From Cyanoderma ruficeps (lineage: Eukaryota; Chordata; Aves; Passeriformes; Timaliidae): a DNA stretch of 64,000 nt. The DNA is taken from the NCBI GenBank assembly GCA_008694505.1, contig VZDJ01000090.1:12011316-12075315 (forward strand), in the 5' to 3' direction. Made by a program: the position numbers and the translations under genes. Under the pieces are notes generated by a model. That model was not told the DNA's origin. It searched no databases and saw nothing but the letters and a program-made list of their open reading frames with translations. Below, in pieces: positions 41,349 to 52,600 of this stretch. Numbering within the stretch: position 1 is the stretch's first letter; every line of letters starts with the position of its first letter.

Positions 41349-42320
41349 AACAAAATGTTCTTTCTTCCTTCTGTGAGCTAAATAACAAATAAAAAGCAGG
41401 CAATAAACCGTATGTTGAAAGAAGTTAACTATTTGGAAATAATGTCAGTTACTTTAAACCCTTCACTAGTGGAATATGACACATTTACCTCTGGACTGGC
41501 TTTTTGTGAATTTGAAGATTCTTCTTTGATATAAAGAAATATATAACAATAATTTATTTTAATTGGTATATTTTTAAGATATATTAAAAATTTCAGAAAT
41601 AATGCAGTTATGTCTGAAAAGTGGTGTTTAAGCCACAGTATAGTTGATTAAAACCTCTTATTTTAGGCATATTCTAACGTGTTATATAATTAACCCAGGT
41701 GATACCTCTTAATAGCAGCTGACTAGAACATAGGTGGTATAAAGGTTTGATTTTTTTATTATAATGCATTCATAATAGTCCCTTTTATGGGGGAAGAAAA
41801 ATGTTGTTGCTGTTAGACATTAAGGCATGAAACTATGGTGATAATCTGTTCAAGCGTAAGATTTAAACATAGCCTCTTCTAATAAACTGAACTCCACCTT
41901 TCAAAGTTTCTTTTTCCCAAAGAGAAGAAGAAACCATCAATCCTCAACCATCCAGTAGCCTAAAATCATGAAAACCCAGAAGCCCAACTAAATAGAGACC
42001 ACAATCATTCCTGCATGACAATGAATGACACCATCTATTTATTGCTGGTTGGCTTTTAAAGAGAAGGCAGACACACTGATCAGTCCTTGTTTGTCTTCAT
42101 GAGCTGGCAAATTAGCTATCACTGAATGTCTACTGTACTTCCACTCTCCTAGAATAATAAGGACTCTTGAGTGAACATGCAGATGTATCAGAATTTAATA
42201 GCCTTCAACTATACTTTTTTTTCATGCCTTTTTTTTTAACAGTGGTAGCATACTAGTATATTCCAACTTGGATGGTATTTATGGTGGGTTTCTTTGAAAA
42301 GTCAATAAAAGTGGGGAATA
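41349..42320 (+). other. LTN1: LTN1 3'UTR with several poly(A) signals
   Basis: AATAAA occurs 40 and 54 bases after the stop (41388-41393, 41402-41407) and again at 42304-42309 just after a T-rich tract. A short and a long 3'UTR are both possible. No other gene is recognised here. Confidence 0.6.
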
Positions 42321-42879
42321 AATAAATTTTGTCAATCTCTGTAGTTTCTGGATTGCTGTCTCTTTCTGTGTGTGATAAACCTTTAGAAATTAATAGTATA
42401 AATTTTCAGATGCTAAGTTTGTAACTTGGTCAGTTGGCTCTACCTCAACAGCTATTATTTTGGAGTTGTGGCTGTTGATAACTGAAGTCTATATTTTTAA
42501 CAGGTAATGCTGGGCTTCCAGAAGAGAAATTCCTTGACCTTTTGTTTTGAGTAGGTGAAAATAGAAAGGATTTAAAGCGGGTATCAAGGTCTAACTGAAA
42601 AGACAAAGTAGAGAACAAGCTGTATTGTTTCATAGTTCCTGATGCTAAAACCCCAGCACTGCCTCTGTTTCATCACTTTGGTTATTCTAAATTTCTTCTT
42701 TGCTAGGTCAGTGACTGATCTCAAGGCAGATACCTTAATGGTATCTTCATGGATGAGTATTCATGCATGAGTATTCTCTGCATTACTCCACAGTAGTATC
42801 CTCCTTATAAAATGGAATAAAAAAGAGTACAATCACCACACTATTGCCCACAAGATTTCAGGGCAGTAATAGCATGCCC

Positions 42880-43640
42880 TGAATCATGGAATTGCTAAGG
42901 TTGAAAAAGGTGTTTAAGATCCTCAAGTCCAACCATCAACCCAGCACCGCCTCCATGTTCACTATTGAACAGTGTCCTCAGGTGCTCTATCCATGTGTGT
43001 TTTGAACACTTCCAGGTATAGTGGCCACTTCCCTGAGAGGCCTGTTCCAAAGCTTGACAACCCTTTTTTTTGTAATAACTAAACCAATCCCGGTGCCATT
43101 GGAAACTTGAGGCCATTTTATTTTGTCCTGTCCCTTATTCCCTGTTAGCAGAGCCTGATCTCCACCTGGCTCCACCATCCTGTCAAGAAGTTGTGAAGAG
43201 AGAAAGTCCCCCCTGAGCCTCCTTTTCTCCAGGCTGAGCACCCCCCCAGCCCCCTCAGCTGCTCCTGGTGCTCCAGAACCTTCCCCAGCTCTGTCCATTC
43301 TCTGGATGCACTCCAGCTCCTCAGTGTCCTTGTAGTGAGAGGCCCAAAACTGACCCCAGGATTGGAGGTGCCTCAGCAGTGACTAGCACAGAGGGACAAC
43401 TCTGGTCCTGCTGGACACACCATTGCTGGAACAGGCCAGGTGCCCTTGACCTTCTTGCCCACCTGGGCACACCTGGCTCATGTGCAGCTGCTCTCGACCA
43501 GCACCCCCAGGGCCTTTCCTGACTCGCAGCTTTCCAGCCTCTCTGCCCCAGCCTGGAGCACTGCATGGTGCCTGGGTCACTTGTGACCCAAGTGCAGCAC
43601 CCAGCACAGGAAAGACCCTTGCTTCACCTTGCTGTTCAGA
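42880..43640 (-). mobile_element. CR1-type LINE, longer 3' fragment
   Basis: Reverse-oriented: AATCATGGAATTGCTAAGGT, CAACCATCAACCCAGCACCG, then further upstream blocks CTCCTTTTCTCCAGGCTGAG and CTCTGGTCCTGCTGGACACA. At about 760 bp it is the longest CR1 here. The GC-rich open frames inside it are element sequence, not genes. Confidence 0.88.
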
Positions 43641-44253
43641 AGGACACCATTTCCTTCCGACAGAAACAAACTTGCTAATTGTGCCTTGGACTTGTAAAAG
43701 TGCCTGACAACTACATCAAAAGGAGTACCACTGATTCTGAGTATTCATTTAAACCCAGCATAGCTACAGATAAGAGGAATTATACCCTGGAAATTTTAAT
43801 GGTTGAAAGCTGAAGTACAGGATTTCCACTTCAGTGCTAGTTCTGCATAGTACATCTTGTATATGTATTTATACGAGTCTCTAATAGAATTCGGTTCCTG
43901 CCACCACCTGGGTCACTAATCTTATCAGATCACAATAAGACTAGGTAGTGGCTAAAATTTAAGATTCAACCCAGCAAACACAAGTGTAGGCTTAGCAATT
44001 TGTCTGAGAAATGGGAAAACGGGTTTCTAGTCACAGCACTACTTATTTGTTACAGAAAATGAAGTAAATAGTTCAGACTCTGGTGGTGCATCCCCCTTCA
44101 CCCTCAGACTGCACTATAATCTCAGAAATGCTCAACAGGCTCGCTTTGCTTGGATTTCTATATCTATAGAATTGAGCTAATATTTGTGAAAAGAATAGTT
44201 TTTAAAACATGAAAACAAGAAATACCTATCCAAGGGCTAAGCATCATTTATTA

Positions 44254-44332
44254 TTGCATGTAACAGATATACTTGCATGTAACATTTATACTTGCATATA
44301 TATATGCAAGTACTGTTATACTTGCATGTACA
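44254..44332. repeat. tandem/palindromic ACTTGCATGTA repeat
   Basis: Four occurrences of an ACTTGCATGTA or ACTTGCATATA motif separated by short AT spacers. The central TTGCATATATATATGCAA is a perfect palindrome. Confidence 0.8.
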
Positions 44333-44446
44333 GTGCACTGGATCCAAGGATGTAGCCCTAATGAGAGAAAGCTGTGGAAGAGTTCTGTTTGTAACATATA
44401 AAAGCATCAAAACAGACACTGAATTAGTCAAGACAGCATTATAAAA

Positions 44447-44700
44447 CAATTATATTTCCTTTTATTTCTTTTAATTTTATTTCATTTCTTTCTCATTTCA
44501 TTTCCTTTCATGAAATGTAACTTCATTTCATGACAGGAAATTAAATCTCTAATTTTCAACTAATATAATTTCATTATATTAGTTTCAGTTCACTATACTT
44601 CATTCCATCATGTTCCACTTAATTTTCCTCTATTTCGCTTCATTATGTTTCTTTTTCTTTCTTTTCACTTCACTTTGTTTCTCTGATCCAGACTGCACTT
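44447..44700. repeat. TTCATTTC-type low-complexity tract
   Basis: About 250 bp of diverged TTTCATTTCTTTC-like units, with an internal inverted TTTCATGAAATG. It is a degraded pyrimidine-rich simple repeat. Confidence 0.8.
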
Positions 44701-45206
44701 CATTAGTCTTAAACTGAACAAGAACAGCTATTCAATGAAGAGCCTAAATGTATTACAACAAAAAGCATGAACCTTCTCCAATGGCTTCACATTACCTGGG
44801 TACAGCATTACGGGAAAGAGGGCAAGGCCATCCTTACAGAGAATACATACACGTGAAACAGTGTTGTTCTTGAAGATACTTTGTAGTACTCTGGCCATAC
44901 CATAATACATGTAGGGAAGAGTCCGAAGACATTGGGGAGGCTGAGGATGGTTTCTGGTTACATGAGTTTCCAACAGTGGGTGATGTGTTTGTCGGGGCCT
45001 GTAGAGCTTTCACCCTGTCAGGCAGCTGAAAAGCACTGCCAGGTCTGTTCAGAGCAGCCCCAGAACCACAACTGACATCTGGGGCCTAGAATGAGACTGA
45101 ACATACGGGGAGGAAGTGTCTCATCATCAAGAGGTGTGAAGGCTAGTGAAATCTAAACATGATTTTTTTTCACCTGTACATCAAGGCAGAGCCTTGACTT
45201 AATCAG

Positions 45207-45993
45207 ATCCCCAGAGAGCCAAGTTTGATTTGGAAGACGTTATTTTTGTAGATGAACAGGAAGTATCTCAGCACCTTTACCAACATGTGAGCCTAGAGAA
45301 GCAAAGCACACAGGAGCCTGCGGTAGCTTCATTTTGGTAAGCAAAGACAGTTCCTTTTGAAGCAGGGAAACAAAAGGTGGTGACTCTTTCAGGCTGGCAG
45401 AATGTGGCACAGAATGCCTTCAGCATGTGACCTCTCTGCAGGGCTCCAGCTGCCACCTCAAGGACACCCAGGGTGAAAGGAAGAGCCCGAGCCGGTGGCC
45501 CCCAAGAGAGATGTGTCAGGAGGAAGGACAGGGGACAGGCCAGGGATGATGGGGAGACAGGTGTCTGCCCCATCTGCTCAGGTGAGTGCCTGGCAGCGGT
45601 GTCCTCTGGTGGCCAGGGGACACTGAGCAGAAAATGGGGATAGTGGTGGCAGTTCTGTAGCTGGGACACATCACTCCTGCTGGTGCCCTGGCACTGGAGA
45701 CACCACACTGTATTCCCAGGCTGCCATGAGAACCATCAGGGAGGGTGTCAGTCTAAACCCCATGTCATCCCAACACCAGTTAGAGTGTGACAACCACATC
45801 ACCTTCCTGTTCCACAGGCTGCTTCCTGCTGGATCTGCTCCCTGCACATGCCTCCCAGTGTGGAGAAGATCCCACCGCAGCCTGGCCTTTCTTGTCCCCT
45901 GATGCCTGGGTGTCCTGCCCCATTTGCCAGCTGCCCTTTGGCCTGGCAGAGGTGGAGCAGCATGCCAGCAGCTGCGGGGAGACACCAGCGTGA
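45207..45993 (+). CDS. unnamed protein with two tandem UBZ4/Rad18-like zinc fingers, 5' end not found
   Basis: Three plus-strand exons join in phase: 45207-45336, 45442-45581 and 45818-45993 (TGA). They give 147 C-terminal residues. The acceptors at 45441 and 45817 and the donors GTAAGC and GTGAGT are good; the 45206 acceptor is weaker. The first exon contains FDLEDVIFVDEQEVSQHLYQ. The second is basic and ends at CPIC. The third completes finger 1 (CPIC-x11-H-x3-C across the splice) and holds finger 2 (CPIC-x11-HASSC). Both fit C-x2-C-x11-H-x3-C, the UBZ4 pattern of ubiquitin-binding DNA-damage proteins such as RAD18. Ubiquitin binding is therefore inferred. I cannot name the gene; XNDC1, near NUMA1 in human, is a guess from synteny only. 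The gene converges on NUMA1. No upstream exon or start codon was found. Confidence 0.6.
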
Positions 45994-46440
45994 TGCCCTG
46001 TCCTCGCCCCAGTGCCTGCAGGAGGACAGCAGAGCAGGGGACAAACCCTGTGTCACCACCCCTGGGGGCTGAAGCTGCACTACTCCAGGGGGCAGAGACA
46101 CTGCAGCCCTTGGACATTTGTGGCAAGGCTGGTGTGAGGATGGAGAAGGCACTTCCACCCCCATGGCCAGGTTTGGTGGGGTTTGAAGCACTGTAATGGC
46201 AGGAGTTGCTACTGGAGAAGAATAAGTTAAAGGAGAAAAAAGAAGAAAGATGGAAATCTGCACTATGACTGTTTGGTGCTACAGCAGGTCCCTGGGTGAG
46301 CATCCTGCCGTGGGACACCCTGTGTAGTTCATGGGGGCAGTGATAGGACAAGGAGGAGGTCATGCTTTTTCTCTGCTCAAGCCCTGATAAGGGCTCCAGT
46401 GCATGTGGACTGTAGAAGAAGGAAGCCAGGACCTCCAGAG
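45994..46440. other. tail-to-tail spacer between the zinc-finger gene and NUMA1
   Basis: Probable 3'UTR of the plus-strand zinc-finger gene. AATAAG near 46218 is a weak poly(A) signal candidate. The long minus-strand open frame at 45671-46477 runs antisense to the zinc-finger exons and through the NUMA1 poly(A) site, and is judged spurious. Confidence 0.45.
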
Positions 46441-46456
46441 CAGTTGAAAAATACAC

Positions 46457-46462
46457 TTTATT
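46457..46462 (-). terminator. NUMA1: NUMA1 poly(A) signal
   Basis: AATAAA on the minus strand, about 465 bases downstream of the NUMA1 stop codon. It is the first canonical signal after the stop. Confidence 0.7.
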
Positions 46463-46927
46463 TACAAGTAGAAACATTTAAAAATGCTGCCTCAGCTTCC
46501 CAGGAAGGAGCAGGAGGACAGGGCAGTTGAGGGAGTCCCACACAGAGGGAGCAGGGATGGTGGCCCTAGGGGTGCTAAGTTTCACCTCTGTCCCTGTAAC
46601 TGGGGCTGCAGGATATCCCTGGGGAGAGCTCAACCCCTCCAGCCACAGCCTGGTGCCAGCCCCTGCACCCCTGTGTGTTTCTAGCCCTGTGCATCCCCTA
46701 GCCTTGGGTCCCGGAAGGGTTTAGGGTGACAGTGGGTGCAGGAGGGGCAAGGGAGCCTTGCCATGCCCAGGGCACCCCCACAGTTGTCAGTGGGATATGC
46801 AAGGCAGTCATGTGGGTGGCCCCACCTCTTCACCCTCAGTGCTTCTGGGCCCTGGAGAGACAGGGAGAGGTGAGGGGGTGCAGGTGGGGGCCAGGGCAGA
46901 GCCAGCAACATGGGGACTGGAGAAACC

Positions 46928-49691
46928 TCAGGATTGCTTGTCCCTGCGTGACTGGCGACTGGCCTGGAAACGACAGAGAGAAGACAGGAGTTAAGGGACC
47001 AGGAACATGAGCAGGGCCCCATGCTGGGACCTGCTGTTGCCATAGCACCCCAGGGACAGCAGGAACTGCCCCCCTTTTCCCCACAGCCTGTATGAACCCA
47101 AGGCAGGGCTTGGGGGCACCGGGGTGAGCATGAGCTCAGAAGCTTGCCGGGGGTCAGGCAGCACCTACCTTGCCCTTGGGGGACTTGGCGGTGGCGATGC
47201 GGGATGAGCGGCGGGTGCCGCTGCTGGAGGAGGGTGTGGGAGTGCTCCTCTGGGCGACTGCCCGGCGCAGCAGGCGCCTCCCCAGCTCCTTGGGGGTGTT
47301 GAGGATGCTGAATGCCATCGACTGGCGCCTCTGAGCCTGCAGAGGAGCGGCAGGACCATTAGCTTAGGGTGGGACAGGACAGAGGGGTCCCTGCTGCTCC
47401 CTCTTTTTCCCTCTGAAGCTTACCTGCTTGGCTGGGGCTGGCTGCTGGCTCTCTTGACTGACCTGGGAGCCGCTCTGCTCACTGCGGTCCTGGGTGGTCT
47501 GGGGCCGTGGGAAGCAGCTGGTGGGCTTCTTGGACTGGAAAACAGGGGACTGGCTAGTACCTTCTTCATCTGGGGGTCACCCTCCCGTGGGGCTGGCAGC
47601 AATGAGGGAACTGAGGGGCTGCAGGGAGGGAATGGGAGGGAGGGTAGCAGTGCCCAGGGAAGGCAGAAGGCTCAGCCCTTCGCCTCTGGAATGGCCTCCT
47701 TGCCAGCACTGAGAGCATCACAAATACTAGAGACACCACTGGATGTTGGGAACACTGAGCACTGGGATTCAGGATCAGTGGGAACATGTGGCAAATGGGG
47801 GCGTTACCCACAGGGCCACAGCAGTTCCCTCAAAACCTGGAACATCTGTTGTTCCCAGTAGGGTGCTGTGATGGGGTACTGGGCTGAGCTCACCGGGGGG
47901 GTGTCAAGGCCCTGGTGGGTCTCCTCCGAGAGGCGCTTCCTCTGCTGCCGGGTAGTGATGGTGCTGGCCTGGGTGCTGCCTGCGGCGATGATCTGGGAGG
48001 GCTGCATGCTGGCACGTCGCAGCGTCTCTTCCGGGTCCCCCATTTTCACGTCCTCATCCGTGATGGTTCCCAAGGAGGTGGAGGGCTGGGGAGGGGATGT
48101 GAGGATGTTGCCGAGGGGCACTGTCTGCTCCCAGACCCCCATCCGAACCCTAGTTCTGGAGAAAGGGCTACCTGACCTTGCCCTCCTGCCCCATACCATG
48201 CTCTCCAGGGAGTAGCTGGTCTTCAGGTGTGGGGGGCGGGCCTGGTTCCGCCGCTGCAGCTCTGCAATGCGGTTCCAGTCATCCAGCTGCTCCGGCTCAT
48301 CCTGGCATGTGCCCAGGTTCATGGTGTTCCGGCCTAAATCCAAAGCAAGGAAGCATGAGGGGGGTTCCAGGTAAGACCTGAGTCCCCCAAGCCAGGGCAG
48401 AACCCCATAGCCAGCAGTCCAAGTGCCTACCCTGCCCACACACACCGAGGCTGGAGCTGCTGGTCCGCTGCAAGCGCAGGGAGCTACGGGTGACTGGCCG
48501 GTACCCCGGGAGGCCCAACAGTCCTGATTTGCCAGAGGTCTTCTCTGGGGAGGAGGTTTCCAGCTTCGCAAGAGTTTCCTGGGACGGGAAGCTGGTGAGG
48601 GAACGGGTGGAGGCACCTGAGCGCAGACGGGCCTTAGCAGGGGAAGAAGTTTTTGTGGACTGAGCCAATGGGATACTCTTGATGCTGACCACTTCCTCAG
48701 ACTGCACATGTTTCTGGGAGAGAAAATCCAGAGAAGAGGGGATCACAGATAGCTTTAAGGTCTGTTCAGCCTAAACCCCATCTCCTTCCACCCCCTGCTT
48801 CCCTTGGCAAGGACACCTTCCACTACATCAGGTTGCTCCAAGCCCCATTCAACCTGGCCTTGAACACTTCCAGGCACGGGGTAGTCACAGCTTCTCTGGG
48901 CAACCTGCGCCAGGACCTTGCCACCCTCACAGGGAAGAATTTCTTCCCAATATCCCATCTAACTCTGCCCTCTGCCAATGGGAAGCCACTCCTGTCTCTC
49001 CAGGCCCTTGTCCAAAGTCCCTCTCCAGGTCTTTTGGAGCCTCTTTAGACACTGGCAGGAGCTCTAAGATCTCCCTGGGGCCTTCTTTTCCAGACTGAAC
49101 ACCCCCCACTCTCTCAGCCTGTCTCCAGAGCAGAGGGACTTCAGCCCTTGGAGAACTTCTGTGACTTTCTCTGCCCTTGCTCCAGCAGCTCCATGTCATT
49201 CTGATGTTGGAGGTCCCAGAGCTGGAAGCAGCTCTGCAGGTGGGGTCTCACCAGAGTGGGGCAGAGGTGCAGAACCCCCACCTTGCCCCACTTCCCACTG
49301 TGCTGGGATCAGCTGAGGACACGGCTGGACTTTAGGCTGCCAGCGCACATTGACAGCTCATGTTCAGCTTTCCAGTTCCCAGCATGCTGGGTCCCTCTGC
49401 AGTGCTGCTCCTGATCCCTGCATGCCCCAGCAGGGCCCCCTGCTCACATCTGTCATGGTGATGTTGATGGTAGTGCGGCGCCGGGCTGAGCGCGTCTTGC
49501 ACCCCGAGTCAAGCGAGAAGTCACCCGGGAAGTTGGCGCTGCTCTCCAGCTGCGACGGCGTCTCACAGAGGATGGGGGTAAAGTAGAGACTCTCCAGGGA
49601 TGACTTCCTCTGGGGCGGCCGCTGAGACAGCAGTGACTCTTCACTGTCTGATGGCACCACTGAGACTTCCAACTGAGAGCTGGTAGCCGTC
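46928..49691 (-). CDS. NUMA1: NUMA1 C-terminal tail: LGN-binding, NLS and microtubule-binding region
   Basis: The tail contains SLESLYFTP and RSARRRTT, then the LGN/Pins-binding segment CQDEPEQLDDWNRIAELQ (48333-48197), which is nearly identical to human as I recall it. A bipartite basic nuclear signal, QQRKR...SKK, spans the 47894/47534 junction. SMAFSILNTPKELG matches the region of the human CDK1 site Thr2055, which keeps NuMA off the cortex before anaphase. The protein ends in a basic stretch with RDKQS and a stop, somewhat shorter than the human end. Functional roles are taken from the mammalian protein. Confidence 0.93.
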
Positions 49692-52600
49692 CTGCAGAGA
49701 CAGGGGATGAGGGTAGCACCAGCAGGCTTACCAGGCCATCAGGAACAGTGCATTTTTGGGGTCCTGGAAGCAGAGTGATCTGGTACCTGGTAGAGTTGAG
49801 CAGCTCTGCCTCATCAAGGCTATCAGTGCTCTGGTCAGCCATACTCTGGCAGGAAGTCTCCTGTCCCTTTACTGCGGCAGTCATCACCTGGAACTTGCTG
49901 AGCTCCCGCACCTGTCGTTTGGCAACCTCCACCTGAATGGGAAACAGGGAGGAATGGACAGATTCCAAGTGAGGTGGTGAGGGAGGCGAGGACAAGGAGC
50001 GTGAAGCACCAATATGCCATGCCCACCTGAGTTTCCAGGCTGTGGATCTGGCTTGTAAGATTTTTGCAGCTCATCTCAGACTCCTTGGCCTGCAGGATGC
50101 TCTGCTGTAGCTCCTTGGCCAGCCTCTCTGATTTGCTCTGAAGCTCTGTGTTCTCTTTCTGCAGGTGGTCCATGGCCTTTAGCTTCTCTAATAGTTCCTG
50201 GTTCTGCTGCTTCTTGGCATCATAATGACTTTTTGCCTTCTCCATCTAGGATGTAAAGCAGAGGAATCCTGTCAAGGTTTCCAACAGTGTCAGGGACAGC
50301 AGGGCCATGCCAGCCCCCAGCATACCTGCCCTTTGTAGTACTCAGCTGCCTGCTCCTTCTGGGTGAGCTGACCCTGCAGCTCTGCCATCTTCTCCTGATG
50401 GCTGGTGACTGCTGCCTGCAGCTCCCCTTCAAGTGCCTGTGGGCAGGGAAGAGACTGGCTTAGAGGCAACCCAGGTGAGCCCCCTGGCAGCACCAACAGC
50501 TCCAGGGCTCAGCCCCCAGGTTTTCGGTCCCTCTTTACCTTAACTCTCTGCTGCTGGCTCCAGGTGGCCTTCTCATGCTGAGTCAGCTTTTTATTCAGCT
50601 CCTCCACCTGGAAGAACATGGCTTGGTGAGACCAGCTTCAGGCACAAAACTACAATCTTCCTGTGAAGGAGCACATCCCCTCTCTAGCCAGCTCTAGGGC
50701 ACGACAAAGAAATTTCCTGCCACAGGGCAACCATTCAGCACCACCCACTGCCAAGGAAGATCCCAGGACATGGCAAAGTGACAGTCACCCCATGCGAGTC
50801 TTACAGCAAGGCTGGCTGGAACTACCCAAGGATAAGCAGCAGCCATGTGCTGGAAACAAAGCTTGTGTTAAGCTCCCAGTGCCCCAGGGCTTGCAACCTG
50901 GAGTCCCACAAGTCATCCAGCACTCCTGACACAGGTAAATGGCTGCTGCAAGTTCTGGCCTGGCCAGGCTCTCCCTGCTCCAGGGGATGCTTGAAGAGCC
51001 CCCAGCCCCCTGTCACAGCCACAAGGCCTCTGTAGAGTCCTGGGCAGCTCTGACTCGACTGGACAGGGAAATGGGGCTTTTCCTGCATTGTTTCCCAAGT
51101 GCTAACTCCTAACATATCGGAGATCAATGCTGCTCTTAGCCACATCTGGACCATGCTGTCTGAGTGCAGCCGCTCCAACCAGTTGTGCCAAGAGCTGGGC
51201 CTTGGTTAAAGATGGGAGAGGAAACCATCACAGCACTGACAGTCCTACACTGAGGAGCTCTGGATGCTGCTGGCAGCCACTTGCTGCATGTGCTGCCATG
51301 GGGCATGCGAAAAGCCGTGCCAAATTGCAGGCACCAATGTGAGGGGACAGATGACAGAATGGGACCTCAACTGCTACCCCCTGGAGGTGAAGGTGCCCAG
51401 AGAACTGGAGCCAAGTGCCCCATGGCTGGGTCCATACTGGGAACAATTCACAAGGGAAGAGGGTGGCTCCAGAGTGAAGTGGCAAACAAGGAGGGCTGTG
51501 CACTGTCACTGAGCAGCCAGCACTTGGTATGTGTTACCTGCTTAGTTTGGTCCTTCTGGATTATCTCCAGCTGCTCCACCTGCAAGCACAAAAGGTGGAG
51601 ATGAGTACACAGCTGGTACATAGGCTGTTTTTCATAGAATCATGGAAACATTTAAGTTGAAAAAGCCCTCTGAGATTGAGTCCAACCATTCCCCCAGTAC
51701 TGCCAAGACCACCACTAACCCATGCCCCCAGGTGCCACATCCACACATCTGTTAAATCCCTCCAGGGATAGGAGCTCTACCACTGCCCTGGGCAGACTGT
51801 GCCTTGGCTGGACAACTCTTTCAGGGAAGGAATTTTTTCCTAATATTCAACCTAAGCCTCCCCAGGCACAACTTGAAACCATTTCCTATTGTCATGTCAT
51901 TTGTTAACTGGGAGAACAAGTTACCTGGGACACCCCCATCTGGCTGCACCCTCTTTTCAGGAAGCTGTTTCACCTCTTCAGGGGACAGAAGGTCCCCCCC
52001 AAGCCTCTTTTCTCCAGGCTTAGTCCCCCACAACTCCCTCAGCTGCTGCTCATCAGACTGATGCTCCAGATCATTCCCCAGCTTTGCTGCCCTTCTCTGG
52101 AAATACTCCAGTACCTCAACGTGACAGCCCCTTTCACACCCAGGAATGCATCCCATGCCCCCAGTCCCTGTGCTGAGCAGGACATGGATTCAGAGGTGTG
52201 CAGAAGGTTAAACACACCCCTTTTCCAGAAGGGCTCTCCCACCCACAGCCCTCCTGCTGGGAATGGAACCCCTACCTGAGTTGTCAGTCTCTGCTTCGCT
52301 TCCAGGAGTTTCTTCCTCTCTTCCAGGGCTGCCGCTTTGCTGCTCTCATACTCCTTACTCAGGTCCTCCAGTTTCTGTGCTGCCTGCTCAGCCTCCTGCC
52401 TGCTGCTGGCCACCAGCTTCTCAGATGCTGCCCGCAGCTGCTCCAGCTCCTGCACGTGCCGCTCCCTGGCCTGGCCCAGTTCCGCCTCAAGCTGCTGCTG
52501 CCCTTGGCTGCGGCTCTTGCTGAGCCCCTGGTTCTCCTTGGCCAGCCGAGCATTGGCCTGCTGCAGCCCTGCCAGCTGTGTCCCCGCCTCTGCTGCCTCA

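Larger units (their letters stand above)
43641..45206. other. intergenic DNA, no gene recognised
   Basis: AT-rich, with low-complexity repeats at 44254-44332 and 44447-44700. A minus-strand open frame at 44728-44973 has no recognised family. This interval contains or borders the place where sequence linked to LTN1 gives way to sequence linked to NUMA1. Confidence 0.5.

Noticed and set aside
44728..44973. 81-codon minus-strand open frame
   Set aside because: Looks mildly protein-like (VMLYPGNVKPLEKVH), but no splice context, partner exon or family was found.
44975..45110. A possible extra upstream exon of the zinc-finger gene
   Set aside because: There is an acceptor-like start and about 29 open codons, but the frame runs into a stop before any usable donor, so it cannot join the 45207 exon.
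45671..46477. 268-codon minus-strand open frame beyond the NUMA1 stop
   Set aside because: It begins upstream of the NUMA1 poly(A) signal and runs antisense through the zinc-finger exons. No family resemblance, and GC-rich DNA favours long chance frames.
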